Below are positions 25,928 to 34,373 of a stretch of 64,000 nucleotides of DNA, piece by piece; position 1 is the stretch's first letter; each line of letters opens with the position of its first letter. The position numbers and the translations under genes are program-made. The stretch is from Actinomyces qiguomingii (GTDB lineage Bacteria > Actinomycetota > Actinomycetes > Actinomycetales > Actinomycetaceae): assembly GCF_004102025.1 (NCBI RefSeq), contig NZ_CP025228.1:372001-436000 (forward strand), read 5' to 3'. The notes under the pieces were generated by a model. It ran no database searches. It saw nothing but the letters and a program-made list of their open reading frames with translations, and was not told where the DNA came from.

Positions 25928-26500
25928 GTGCTTGTTGTTGACCAGGACTTCTCGACACCACGCATAGACGGCATGTCCCAGTGGGCCGGCGACCACGCCA
26001 TCATCCTTGTCAACTCCCGGATGCCGACTGACCGGCGTCGTCTGACTCTGGCTCATGAGCTCGGCCATCTTGTAATGCACTCCCAGCACCAGGACGAAGA
26101 CGTCGAGACACAGGCGAGTGCCTTTGCCGCCGAGTTCTTGATGCCCGAGCACGTCATACGCCCCCAGTTGCGTGCGCTCACCCTCGGTAGGCTTCTCGAC
26201 CTCAAGCAGGAGTGGGGTGTGTCCATGCAGGCTCTTATGGAGCGGGCGCACGCCCTCGGCGCCGTCAGTGCACAGGAGCGTCAGGACTTCTATAAGCGGC
26301 TCTCGCGTCGCGGGTGGCGCAAGCAGGAGCCCGGCAGCGACACGTTGCCGCCAGAGACGCCCCGCCTGGCAGCGAGCGTCGGGAAGGCCCTTGCGGATGC
26401 CGGGCTCACCGACGCGGAAATCCGTGAACTCGTCGGTGTAGCGCCTGGCAGGCCCTCGCCCTTCATCCCCGAGGCGCGCGGCCTGCACCTGGTCGCATGA
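25928..26500 (+). CDS. ImmA/IrrE-family metallopeptidase, N-terminally truncated
   Basis: A 190-residue frame containing the zinc protease motif HELGH (LTLAHELGHLVMH, about residue 42) and the downstream EFLMPEHVI that supplies the third ligand region. Proteases of this family cleave repressors in mobile elements or stress responses. Complete relatives have an amino-terminal helix-turn-helix and about 350 residues. Here the same frame remains open upstream of the GTG (DEPLTAWIESAGVLVV reads as family-like) but ends in the hairpin repeat, so the regulator half was lost. Whether the stump is expressed is unclear. Confidence 0.75.
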   Translation: MLVVDQDFSTPRIDGMSQWAGDHAIILVNSRMPTDRRRLTLAHELGHLVMHSQHQDEDVETQASAFAAEFLMPEHVIRPQLRALTLGRLLDLKQEWGVSMQALMERAHALGAVSAQERQDFYKRLSRRGWRKQEPGSDTLPPETPRLAASVGKALADAGLTDAEIRELVGVAPGRPSPFIPEARGLHLVA

Positions 26501-26661
26501 CCGGTTGGCTTGTCAGCCCCGGTAGACTGGCTTGCCAACCGATGGGCTGGTGTCTGCCGCCGGGCTCTTCGGTCGACGTTGTTACTCTCACGGGTGAGGC
26601 CAGGCCTCGCGCTGGCGTGCCATGGTCGCGTGTATGGGGTTTCCGGGGGAGGGACTGAGTC

Positions 26662-26914
26662 ATGAGGACTGTTGAGGAGATGCTTGATGAGCTAGAGAAT
26701 GCCAATGGTGGTGAGGGGCCGGATCCTGTAGCGACGGTCGACGATCCTGCTCTCGCGCGAGTCGCGGTGGCGCATATGCGTGCGCGTGCCGCTGAGCACA
26801 CGCTCGATGATGCCGTTATGGCGGCGCGTGAGGCCGGCCGGTCGTGGCAGGCGATCGGCGATGTGCTCGGCATGACCCGGTAGGAAGCGAACAAGCGCTT
26901 CCATGCGGCCTAAG
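26662..26914 (+). pseudogene. Small helix-turn-helix protein with a nonsense codon in the recognition helix
   Basis: A frame starting MRTVEEMLDELENANGGE has a helical middle and ends in AAREAGRSWQAIGDVLGMTR before TAG at 26881-26883. Reading through gives EANKRFHAA and TAA at 26911-26913. The combined GRSWQAIGDVLGMTR-x-EANKRF is a standard helix-turn-helix, so a CAG to TAG change probably truncated it. Without the tail the recognition helix is incomplete. Confidence 0.6.
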
Positions 26915-27017
26915 GGGTCAGGTGTACCGCGTGATGGTGCGTGGTGTGAGGTTACTTACGGCTGCTACCCTCTCAAACCGGAAGAGCCATATATGCCTGC
27001 CCCTCCAACCGGGAGAG

Positions 27018-27602
27018 TCATCGGCCTTCTGCAGTGAGGCGCCATCTTTGAGCCTTTGCGGCGCGTGCGAAGTCCGGGGCGCCGCAAAGGGCAAGATGGT
27101 CGAGCAGGGCTCCGATGGTGAGTTGCGGCCTGTGCGAGGACCGCGCCTGTCGCCACAGTGCGGACATGACAGTGGAGGGAGCCAGGTCGAGTTGGTGCAA
27201 GAGGAAGACATCGGGGGTCTGAACCTCGATGTGACATGGTTTGAGGGTAGCTGGCGGGTAGTCCTTGATGTTATTGGTGACGATGACGTCGGCGCGGCCC
27301 ATGATGGCGGCGGCCACGACATGGCGGTCATCCGGATCAGGGAGGCTGATGGCGGTTTCCAGTGCTTTCCAGCCGGTCACTGAGGCATCACTGAAGGCGG
27401 TGTCCATGGCTGCGGCTCGGCGTCGGATGGCGTCAGCGGGCAGTTGAGGATGAACTTCTTCAATCGCATGGACCGTCTCGGCGATGATTCGAGCGCTCCA
27501 CAAGGGACGGTAGAGACCGTCCTCAGCGAGTCGCAGGAGGGTGTCGGCCAGCGTTACCGGGACAAGCACACAGGCGTCCAACATCGCCGAGAAAAGGGCC
27601 AT
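27018..27602 (-). CDS. PIN-domain toxin (partner of excisionase-type antitoxin)
   Basis: A 194-residue PIN protein: Asp in AMLDACVLVPVTLADTLLRL, Glu in RIIAETVHAIEE, Asp in PDPDDRHVVAAAIMGRADVI and the final TNNIKDYPPATL place the acidic residues of the family. The carboxy-terminal extension of about 60 residues is typical for the PIN toxins paired with MerR/excisionase-fold antitoxins. It lies 16 bp downstream of such a gene on the same strand. A related module occurs at 41716-42785. Confidence 0.87.
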   Translation of the reverse strand: MALFSAMLDACVLVPVTLADTLLRLAEDGLYRPLWSARIIAETVHAIEEVHPQLPADAIRRRAAAMDTAFSDASVTGWKALETAISLPDPDDRHVVAAAIMGRADVIVTNNIKDYPPATLKPCHIEVQTPDVFLLHQLDLAPSTVMSALWRQARSSHRPQLTIGALLDHLALCGAPDFARAAKAQRWRLTAEGR

Positions 27603-27618
27603 GGCGGCGCGTCGCCTG

Positions 27619-28116
27619 TCAGCTCTTGCGGGCGCGTCGCAGGGCGGCTGTGTAGTCCGCTGCGGTGTCGTCGTACAGGCCGCTCTCCACCGCTTCGCGG
27701 GTCATGGCGTCCAAGGTGTCGCTGTGTTCCTGGGCTGACTGGCGCTGGTACTCGACGACGTCGGCGAGTCGGACCCGGCGGTGCCTGCTGCCTGTGGGGC
27801 GCTCGAAGGGGAGGCGGCCGGACTCCAGGAGATTGACGAGGGTGGGGCGGCTGATGCCGAGGAAGTCCGCGGCCTCCTGGGTTGTCAACATCTGGTCGAC
27901 GGGCGCGACGGTAATCGCGCGGCCCTGCGACATAGCGTGGACGACGTCGCTGAGGATCCGGTAGACCTCCATTGGGAGACCGACGGTCTGACCATCAGGC
28001 CCGACAAGCACGGCCGGCTCTCTCACCTGGTCCAGGAAGCGGGACAGGTCGAGCATCGGCTCGAGGTCCTCAGGAGGCAGGGTCGTCGAGTGCGTCATTG
28101 TGGTCGTGGCGCTCAT
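27619..28116 (-). CDS. Excisionase-fold (MerR-like helix-turn-helix) antitoxin
   Basis: A 165-residue protein with a central DNA-binding domain (LTTQEAADFLGISRPTLVNL then LESGRLPFERPTGSRHRRV and VVEYQRQ). That is the excisionase/MerR-type motif used by antitoxins of PIN modules. The amino-terminal 70 residues (VGPDGQTVGLPMEVYRILSD) form a small domain found in the same family. The carboxy-terminal helix SGLYDDTAADYTAALRRARK should contact the toxin. The gene precedes the PIN toxin gene. Confidence 0.87.
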   Translation of the reverse strand: MSATTTMTHSTTLPPEDLEPMLDLSRFLDQVREPAVLVGPDGQTVGLPMEVYRILSDVVHAMSQGRAITVAPVDQMLTTQEAADFLGISRPTLVNLLESGRLPFERPTGSRHRRVRLADVVEYQRQSAQEHSDTLDAMTREAVESGLYDDTAADYTAALRRARKS

Positions 28117-28299
28117 GGCACCACCTTAGCCGACGAATCGAAAAAACCGAAAGCCGGTAGGGCGTGCACTCGCCGACAGTCAGGAAGAGGACGCTCACGG
28201 CTGACTATCTCGCTCTCGGCCTGGGCAGCTGGGATGCAGACCGGGAGGGCAAGACTCTATCGTTCAAGCGGGATCTGTCCTCGCCGATAGGCTTTAGCT

Positions 28300-29271
28300 C
28301 ACTGAGCCTTTCTCATCAGGGGAGGTTGTTGTTCAGGTTGAGGATGACTAGCGCGGTGGCGGTGATTTTGGTGATGGCCGATGGGTGGAGGGTGACTCGC
28401 TTGAGGGCCTTGAAGCTCTTGAGCAGGGCGTTGGCTGTTTCGGCGGGGGCTCGCAGGTGGGCTTGGACCTGGTTGTAGGAGCGTGTCCCGGTGTCGGGTT
28501 TGGAGCCCTTGATGGGCACCTTGATGCCGATGCCGGCACCTACGTAGCCTTTGTCCGCCAGCGTCACTGTGCCCTGGGCGGCTACCGGGTATAGGGCTGG
28601 CAGCATGTGGGTACGGGCGGCCTTGATGTCGTGGACCGAGCCGGGCTCGACCGGCGAGGTCCACACCGGATAGCCGGTTGAGTCGGTAAGCACTTGGATG
28701 TTCCCGCGTGAGGCGCCTTGTGCTTGCCCGAGTACCACAGGTGGTAGCCGGTGTCGGGGTCACGCTCGGCGACCCGGTCGGTGCGGATCAAGGTTCCGAC
28801 CCCAGGCACACGAACGGCTTGCCGTTGTCCTTGAGCCGGCGTAGCACCTCGGGTAGGTCCGGCGCCTTTGAGGACACTATGCCCAGGGCCTCGCGGCTGG
28901 TACCGGTAAGCGGTGGCAGGGGACACGCCTGCGTCGCGGGCGATGCCGGCCACATCTGTGGCGTGGATCAGCCAGCGCAGCAGCATGACAGCCTGTACCC
29001 AGCTGGTGGCGGCCCGCTGCCAGGGACGCACATCATGACGACGGCGGTGGGCGGCGATCCACCGGGACACAGTCCGGGCAGTGGAAACTGGGACGCCCGT
29101 GAGTGGCACGATAGGACACCCGCGCGGGGCCTCTTTTCGGGCTTGGTTTTTTGGTCGAAACACATGCTGCCGGAAGGCTCCGCGTGCACCCACCAACGAC
29201 ACACCCACCTTCCCGCACCACCCCAACGATCCCAACCCCCCGCCCTCAACCCCGGTGAGAAAGACTCAGTG
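28300..29271 (-). mobile_element. Decayed IS element of the IS5/DDE_Tnp_4 type, with terminal inverted repeats
   Basis: The ends are CACTGAGCCTTTCTCATC at 28300 and, reverse-complemented, CACTGAGTCTTTCTCACC at 29271, both followed by GGGG with one length difference, giving terminal inverted repeats of about 22 bp. The 972-bp body holds a transposase gene broken by frameshifts. I could not define a target-site duplication. It sits between a TA module and a duplicated helicase fragment. Confidence 0.75.
28316..29235 (-). pseudogene. Frameshifted transposase (HTH plus DDE_Tnp_4/HARBI1-like domain)
   Basis: In frame 1 the amino-terminal part reads TARTVSRWIAAHRRRHDVRP and ARDAGVSPATAYRYQ (helix-turn-helix). 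The continuation REALGIVSSKAPDLPEVLRR is in a second frame. The DDE domain resumes in frame 1 with GTLIRTDRVAERDPDTGYHL and shifts again to GNIQVLTDSTGYPVWTSPVE, then VTLADKGYVGAGIGIKVPIK. Three shifts are needed, near 28899, 28795 and 28710, so it is unlikely to be a programmed frameshift. Confidence 0.8.
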
Positions 29272-29469
29272 CCTGGCACGGCTGCGCCGACGAAGTACAG
29301 GGTGTCCGTGTATGACTAATCGAGGTAAGCGATCTGCATAATCCGAGTATGTCACCGCGGCTGTGACAAGTCCGGCCCGACATGACATTAAAGCGTCTAC
29401 CAGGTACCCGGCCCCTACAGTTTCGGTCTTCCGCGGAAGACGTCGGCTGGCGAACTTGAACGTGTTCAC

Positions 29470-29810
29470 TCACCCGGCCCCGCGTACCCCTTCCAGCAGG
29501 GGACTGGCCTGGCCGGACCAGGAGATGGCCAGTTGGTCGCGGGCGCGCGTGGCGGCCACGTACAGCAGTGAGCGCTCGCGCACCAGGATGGCGATGGACT
29601 GCGGGGCGCCCGCCCCCGAGGCGCGGTCCTCCTCGAGCCACAGGTTCAGCAGTGCCGCGGCATCATTGAGTTCGGCGGCGCCGCTCCTGCCCGGCGCGGC
29701 GTCGCGCCCGCCCAGCTCGAAGGTTTTGCGTACGGCGACGACGGTCTCGGCGCCGAGGCCGCCGTCCCGCGGCGTGGCGAGGAGGATCGGCTCTACGAGT
29801 GATCCTGCTG
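29470..29810 (-). pseudogene. Duplicated, internally deleted fragment of the UvrD-like helicase gene
   Basis: The frame encodes ERSLLYVAATRARDQLAISW and SGQASPLLEGVRGAG at its end, identical in most positions to the helicase at 20584-23085. Before it lie LNDAAALLNLWLEEDRASGA and ETVVAVRKTFELGGRDAA, which correspond to non-adjacent parts of the intact gene. About 90 bp at 29490-29583 are nearly identical to 20600-20697. No complete helicase motif set remains. Confidence 0.85.
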
Positions 29811-30010
29811 ATGACGCGCGTGCCGAGGCGTTTCGTGGCCGGGTGTCGGATGACGGTCCAGAGGAGGTCAATGGTGAGCGCGATGAGCTCGCTGGTCCAG
29901 GGGCATCCGAGCATGCAGAGGATCAAGGTGGTAAGCAGGTGCGAGACCAAGGCAAAGAGCAGGTGGCGTAGGGCGGAAGAGAGAAGGCTCCGAGGCAATG
30001 ATGTACTCAT
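29663..30010 (-). CDS. Possible small hydrophobic protein (weak prediction)
   Basis: A frame beginning MSTSLPRSLLSSALRHLLFA then LVSHLLTTLILCMLGCPWTS has one or two hydrophobic segments followed by ATKRLGTRVISRITR. Its downstream half overlaps the helicase fragment in another frame and is Arg-rich, which suggests the real gene is truncated or that the frame is spurious. There is no clear ribosome site. The rest of 29811-30225 has no other recognisable gene. Confidence 0.25.
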   Translation of the reverse strand: MSTSLPRSLLSSALRHLLFALVSHLLTTLILCMLGCPWTSELIALTIDLLWTVIRHPATKRLGTRVISRITRRADPPRHAAGRRPRRRDRRRRTQNLRAGRARRRAGQERRRRTQ

Positions 30011-30225
30011 GCCTGAGTAGTGGTCGGACTGCTCCTCACTGCCGCTCGTCCGCGACAACGCGGGGATTCCAGCGGATCGCACCGTTGACAGCCAAGGTTG
30101 TGGTCAAGCGCGTGGCAGCCAGCGGTTGTGCCCGGACGATGACGGGCGACTCTGCTTTGGAGGCTGAAGATGTCGGTGGTATGCGGCAAACTTGTGCATG
30201 AGTTCGGGACGCGAAGGAGAACCCC

Positions 30226-31428
30226 ATGACCGTAGTCCGTGTGGATGTCGCGCCCGACCTGCTGCGTTGGGCCGTCAGGCGGGCGCGCTGGGACGAGGAG
30301 ACCATCCGTCGTCGTGCCCCCAAGTTCGATGACTGGATTGATGGCACCAGGCGCCCCACTCTCAAGCAGGTGGAGAAGTTCGCTTCTGACACACACACGC
30401 CCTTCGGGATGCTCTTCCTGCCTACTCCGCCGGTCGAGGAGATCCCTATCCCGGACATGCGGACCATTCGCGACGCCGGAGTCCGCGCGCCGTCCGCCGA
30501 CCTGCTGGAGACGATCTACCTGTGCCAAAGGCGCCAGGACTGGTATCGCGACGACGCCCTGGAACTGGGCGCTTCCCCGCTCGGCTTCGTGGGGTCTGCA
30601 ACGCTGGCGACTCGGGCGGAGGATGTCGCCGCCCGCATAAGGGAAGTGCTCCGCCTGGACGAGCGGTCCGCCTCTAACTCGGCAGCCGCGATGACGGACC
30701 TCATCAAGCGTGTTGAGACCATCGGGGTCCTGGTCATGGTCAGTGGGATCGTCGGCGCGAACACGCACCGCGGGCTCGACCCGGAGGAGTTTCGCGGATT
30801 CGTTCTGGCTGACGACATCGCTCCGCTCATCTTTGTAAACGGTGCCGATACGAAGGCCGCGCAGATCTTCACTCTCGTTCATGAGCTCGCCCACCTGTGG
30901 CTGGGACGCAGCGCTCTCTCCGACGCCACTACAGGTGCTGTGAAGGGAACGAAAGAGGAGGAGCACTGGTGCAACCAGGTTGCTGCGGAGGTGCTGGTCC
31001 CCCTCGAGTCGCTCCGTGAGGAGTGGGCAGGAAGCTACGGTGAGGACGAACTGGAGCGACTGGCCGCCCACTACAAGGTCAGCACTCTTGTGGTGCTTGC
31101 CAGGCTCCGAGAAGTTGGGCGACTGACCTGGGACGAGTTCATGTCCCGGTACGACGCCGAACGCATGCGGGTCATGGAAGTCATGCAGTCCAGTCGTAGC
31201 AGCGGTGCGGGTGGGGAGTACTACAACACTCAGTTGCGGCGTCTGGGGCGCCCATTCACCCGGGCGGTGGTCTCTTCGACCCTGGAGGGGCGGACGACGT
31301 ACCGGGATGCCTACCGGATGCTGGGGACAGCGACGCACTCGACCTTCGAGGGGTTGGCAGAGAGCGTGGGCAAGCTTGATGCACCATTCCACCCGCGCGG
31401 CGGAGCGCTGAAGCTCGCCCTGAGCTAA
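30226..31428 (+). CDS. ImmA/IrrE-family metallopeptidase with N-terminal XRE-like region
   Basis: A 400-residue protein with AAGGAGA ahead of its ATG. The amino-terminal 70 residues (DLLRWAVRRARWDEETIRRR then FDDWIDGTRRPTLKQVEKFA) are the degenerate helix-turn-helix seen in this family. The peptidase domain carries LVHELAHLWLGRS, the HExxH motif, near residue 217 and AAEVLVPLESL for the third ligand. Such proteins often sit at the head of restriction or mobile loci and cleave or relieve a repressor. Here it precedes hsdM by 150 bp on the same strand, so it may regulate the restriction operon (inference). Confidence 0.88.
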   Translation: MTVVRVDVAPDLLRWAVRRARWDEETIRRRAPKFDDWIDGTRRPTLKQVEKFASDTHTPFGMLFLPTPPVEEIPIPDMRTIRDAGVRAPSADLLETIYLCQRRQDWYRDDALELGASPLGFVGSATLATRAEDVAARIREVLRLDERSASNSAAAMTDLIKRVETIGVLVMVSGIVGANTHRGLDPEEFRGFVLADDIAPLIFVNGADTKAAQIFTLVHELAHLWLGRSALSDATTGAVKGTKEEEHWCNQVAAEVLVPLESLREEWAGSYGEDELERLAAHYKVSTLVVLARLREVGRLTWDEFMSRYDAERMRVMEVMQSSRSSGAGGEYYNTQLRRLGRPFTRAVVSSTLEGRTTYRDAYRMLGTATHSTFEGLAESVGKLDAPFHPRGGALKLALS

Positions 31429-31578
31429 GTCTCCCGGAGCCATGAGCCCGGGTCAGTAGCCGGCGTGGCACAGTTCGACTGTTCGCCGGAGCGCCCTGCT
31501 TTCGTGTCGGAGGCAGGTGCGACACTGTCCCGTGGTGCCCGACCCCGGCACCGCCCCGACGACGAGAACGAGGAACCC

Positions 31579-33138
31579 GTGACCAAAGAGACCGAGCGCG
31601 CCGAGCTCCACCGGACGATCTGGAAGGTCGCCAACGAGCTGCGCGGAAGCGTGGACGGCTGGGACTTCAAGGCCTACGTCCTGGGCTTCCTCTTCTACCG
31701 GTTCATCTCGGAGAACCTCACCGAGTACATCAACGCCGGAGAGCATGAAGCCGGTGAGCTGGAATTCGACTACGCGGCACTGGGCGACTCCGAGGTACGC
31801 GAGGCGCGCGACGACATCATCAACGAGAAGGGCTTCTTCATCGCCCCGTCGGAGCTGTTCGGCAATGTGCGCGAGCGGGCGCCGCACGATGAGAACCTCA
31901 ACGAGACGCTGTCCAGGATCTTCAAGAACATCGAGCTCTCCGCCTTCGGCACCGGGGCCGAGTCGGACCTGCGTGGCCTGTTCGACGACGTCGACGTCAA
32001 CTCCAACAAGCTCGGCTCCACGGTCGCCCAGCGCAACGAGAAGCTGGTGCGGATCATCAATGCCATAGGGGATCTCGACCTGTCATACGGTGACTCGACC
32101 ATCGACACCTTCGGTGACGCCTACGAGTTCCTGATGACCATGTACGCCTCTTCGGCGGGCAAGAGCGGAGGGGAGTTCTTCACCCCGCAGGAGGTCAGCG
32201 AGATGCTGGCGCGCATCGCCGTGGCCGGCAAGACGAGCGTGGACCGGGTGTATGACCCGGCCTGCGGCTCAGGTTCGCTGCTGCTCCAGTTTGCCAAGGT
32301 GCTCGGCAAGGAGAACGTCCGTGGCGGGTTCTTCGGCCAGGAGATCAACCTGACCACCTACAACCTGTGCCGCATCAACATGTTCCTGCATGACATTAAC
32401 TTCGCGGACTTCAACATCGCCCACGGGGACACACTGCAGCATCCGGCGCACTGGGACAACGAGCCCTTCGAGGCGATCGTCTCCAACCCGCCGTACTCGA
32501 CGCACTGGATCGGCAAGGACGATCCAACCCTCATCAATGACCCGCGCTTCGCCCCCGCGGGCATCCTGGCCCCGAAGTCGAAGGCCGACCTGGCCTTCAC
32601 CATGCACATGCTGTCCTGGCTGGACGTCAAGGGCACGGCGGCGATCGTCGAGTTCCCCGGTGTCCTGTACCGGGGCGGGGCGGAGCAGAAGATCCGCAAG
32701 TACCTGATCGAGAACAACTACGTGGAGGCGGTCATCCAGCTACCGCCCGACCTGTTCTTCGGCACGACGATCGGCACCTGCATCATCGTGCTCAAGAAGT
32801 CGAAGACCACCAACGATGTCTTCTTCCTCGATGCCTCTGACCAGTTCGTCCGCACCGGCAACAAGAACCATCTCGCGCCCGAGCACCGCGACTTCATTGT
32901 CGATGCCGTGGCGAAGCGTGAAGTGGCGGCGCACCGCTCTGCTGTGGTAGGCGCGGAGCAGCTTGCGGAGAACGGCTACAACCTCTCGGTGTCGGCCTAC
33001 GTGGAGGCAGAAGACACACGCGAGGAGGTAGACATCGTGGCGCTGAACGCTGAGATCGCACGCATCGTGGCGCGCCAGGCCGAGCTGCGTGCCAGCATCG
33101 ACGCGATCGTCGCCGACCTGGAAGGGGACGCCAAGTGA
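31579..33138 (+). CDS. hsdM: Type I restriction-modification methyltransferase subunit
   Basis: Adenine-N6 DNA methyltransferase subunit of 519 residues, the usual HsdM length. I chose GTG 31579 (GAGGAA upstream; the protein then begins TKETERAELHRTIWKVANEL) rather than an upstream in-frame start. The HsdM amino-terminal domain includes DGWDFKAYVLGFLFYRFISE. S-adenosylmethionine motif I is VYDPACGSGSLL near residue 226, and catalytic motif IV is SNPPYSTHW near 303. It overlaps hsdS by 4 nt. It works with HsdS to methylate host sites and with HsdR to restrict foreign DNA. Confidence 0.96.
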   Translation: MTKETERAELHRTIWKVANELRGSVDGWDFKAYVLGFLFYRFISENLTEYINAGEHEAGELEFDYAALGDSEVREARDDIINEKGFFIAPSELFGNVRERAPHDENLNETLSRIFKNIELSAFGTGAESDLRGLFDDVDVNSNKLGSTVAQRNEKLVRIINAIGDLDLSYGDSTIDTFGDAYEFLMTMYASSAGKSGGEFFTPQEVSEMLARIAVAGKTSVDRVYDPACGSGSLLLQFAKVLGKENVRGGFFGQEINLTTYNLCRINMFLHDINFADFNIAHGDTLQHPAHWDNEPFEAIVSNPPYSTHWIGKDDPTLINDPRFAPAGILAPKSKADLAFTMHMLSWLDVKGTAAIVEFPGVLYRGGAEQKIRKYLIENNYVEAVIQLPPDLFFGTTIGTCIIVLKKSKTTNDVFFLDASDQFVRTGNKNHLAPEHRDFIVDAVAKREVAAHRSAVVGAEQLAENGYNLSVSAYVEAEDTREEVDIVALNAEIARIVARQAELRASIDAIVADLEGDAK

Positions 33139-34373
33139 GCCGCATCGATGACCTGGTCAAGGAACTGTGCCCCGACGGAGTGGAGTACAAGCCGCTGGCG
33201 ACGTTGTTCAACACGCGGAATGGCTACACGCCGCGGAAGACTGACGCCGAGGCATGGTCCGGCGATGAGGTGCCTTGGTTCAGGATGGAGGACATCCGGG
33301 CTAACGGTAGAATCCTCAGTGATTCGATGCAGCGGATATCAAAGTCTGCGGTTAAAGGTGGTCGGCTGTTTGCCGCAGATTCGATCTTGGTAGCAACATC
33401 CGCAACGATCGGAGAGCACGCGCTGATCCGGGTGCCGCATCTCTCGAACCAGAGGTTTACTTGCCTCACGTTGAAGGATGAGTATCGCAGCTGCTTCGAT
33501 ATCAAGTTCCTGTACTACTACTGCTTCCGCCTGGATGAGTGGTGCAAGAAGAACACTACGGTCTCGAGTTTTCAGTCAGTTGACATGGTTGGCTTCAAAC
33601 GGTTCCGGTTCCCGATTCCTCCGCTTGCGGTGCAGCGCGAAATTGTGAGAATATTGGATCAGTTCACCCAGCTGGAGGCGGAGCTGGAGGCGGAGCTGGA
33701 GGCCCGTAGGGATCAGTATGCCTATTATCGTTTGGAGCTGCTTGCGCGTGCTGCGCAGTCCGCCCTGCCGGTTGCGCTTAAGAGTCTTGGTAGGTGGGTT
33801 GGAGGAGTTACGCCATCTACGCGCAACTCGTTATATTGGGATGCTGCAAGTGTTCCTTGGTTAACCCCTAAAGACATGGATGCTGATGTGGTCTGTCGCA
33901 CTGGAGATATGGTGACTGAAACCGCCGTACGCGAAACCTCGCTGCATATGGTTCCCGAAGGGAGCGTCGCGATCGTGTTCCGCTCGAACATTTTGCGGCG
34001 AAAACTTCCGATTGCGTATGTCGGCATCGAAGTAACTTTGAATCAGGATATGCGAGCTTTGCTGCCCGGTCACGGTGTGGACCCCGTCTATGTGTCCGAA
34101 GTTCTTCGAGCTGAGGAGCATCTTCTGCGGAGAAGGTACGTCCGCACCGATGGTTCTATGGCGGCGGTCGAGTCTAAGCGTTTTCTTTCGCATGAAATCC
34201 CGTTACCGCCCTTGCCTGTTCAGCGTACGGCTGCAGACATGCTCGAACAGTTTCGGACGTTGGTCGGTGACCTCAACTACGGCCTGCCGGCGGAGATCGC
34301 GGCGCGGCGCAAGCAGTATGAGTACTACCGGGACAGGCTCCTGACCTTCCCGGAGAAGGGCGCATCAGCATGA
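33135..34373 (+). CDS. hsdS: Type I restriction-modification specificity subunit
   Basis: DNA-recognition subunit of 412 residues with two target-recognition domains. The first is 1-165 (VPWFRMEDIRANGRIL, PIPPLAVQREIVRILDQF). The second is 200-365 (VPWLTPKDMDADVVCRTGDM, EIPLPPLPVQRTAADMLEQF). The conserved spacers are coiled-coil-like: LEAELEAELEARRDQYAYYR and AARRKQYEYYRDRLLTF. Domain 2 (33800-34250) is visibly AT-richer than its neighbours, as expected for exchanged recognition domains. It overlaps hsdM (GTGA) and the GIY-YIG gene (ATGA). The recognition sequence cannot be inferred. Confidence 0.94.
   Translation: MSRIDDLVKELCPDGVEYKPLATLFNTRNGYTPRKTDAEAWSGDEVPWFRMEDIRANGRILSDSMQRISKSAVKGGRLFAADSILVATSATIGEHALIRVPHLSNQRFTCLTLKDEYRSCFDIKFLYYYCFRLDEWCKKNTTVSSFQSVDMVGFKRFRFPIPPLAVQREIVRILDQFTQLEAELEAELEARRDQYAYYRLELLARAAQSALPVALKSLGRWVGGVTPSTRNSLYWDAASVPWLTPKDMDADVVCRTGDMVTETAVRETSLHMVPEGSVAIVFRSNILRRKLPIAYVGIEVTLNQDMRALLPGHGVDPVYVSEVLRAEEHLLRRRYVRTDGSMAAVESKRFLSHEIPLPPLPVQRTAADMLEQFRTLVGDLNYGLPAEIAARRKQYEYYRDRLLTFPEKGASA

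Noticed and set aside
28316..29235. Programmed -1 frameshifting in the IS transposase, as in some IS5-group elements
   Set aside because: Three separate shifts would be needed and no slippery A-run is seen at the change points.
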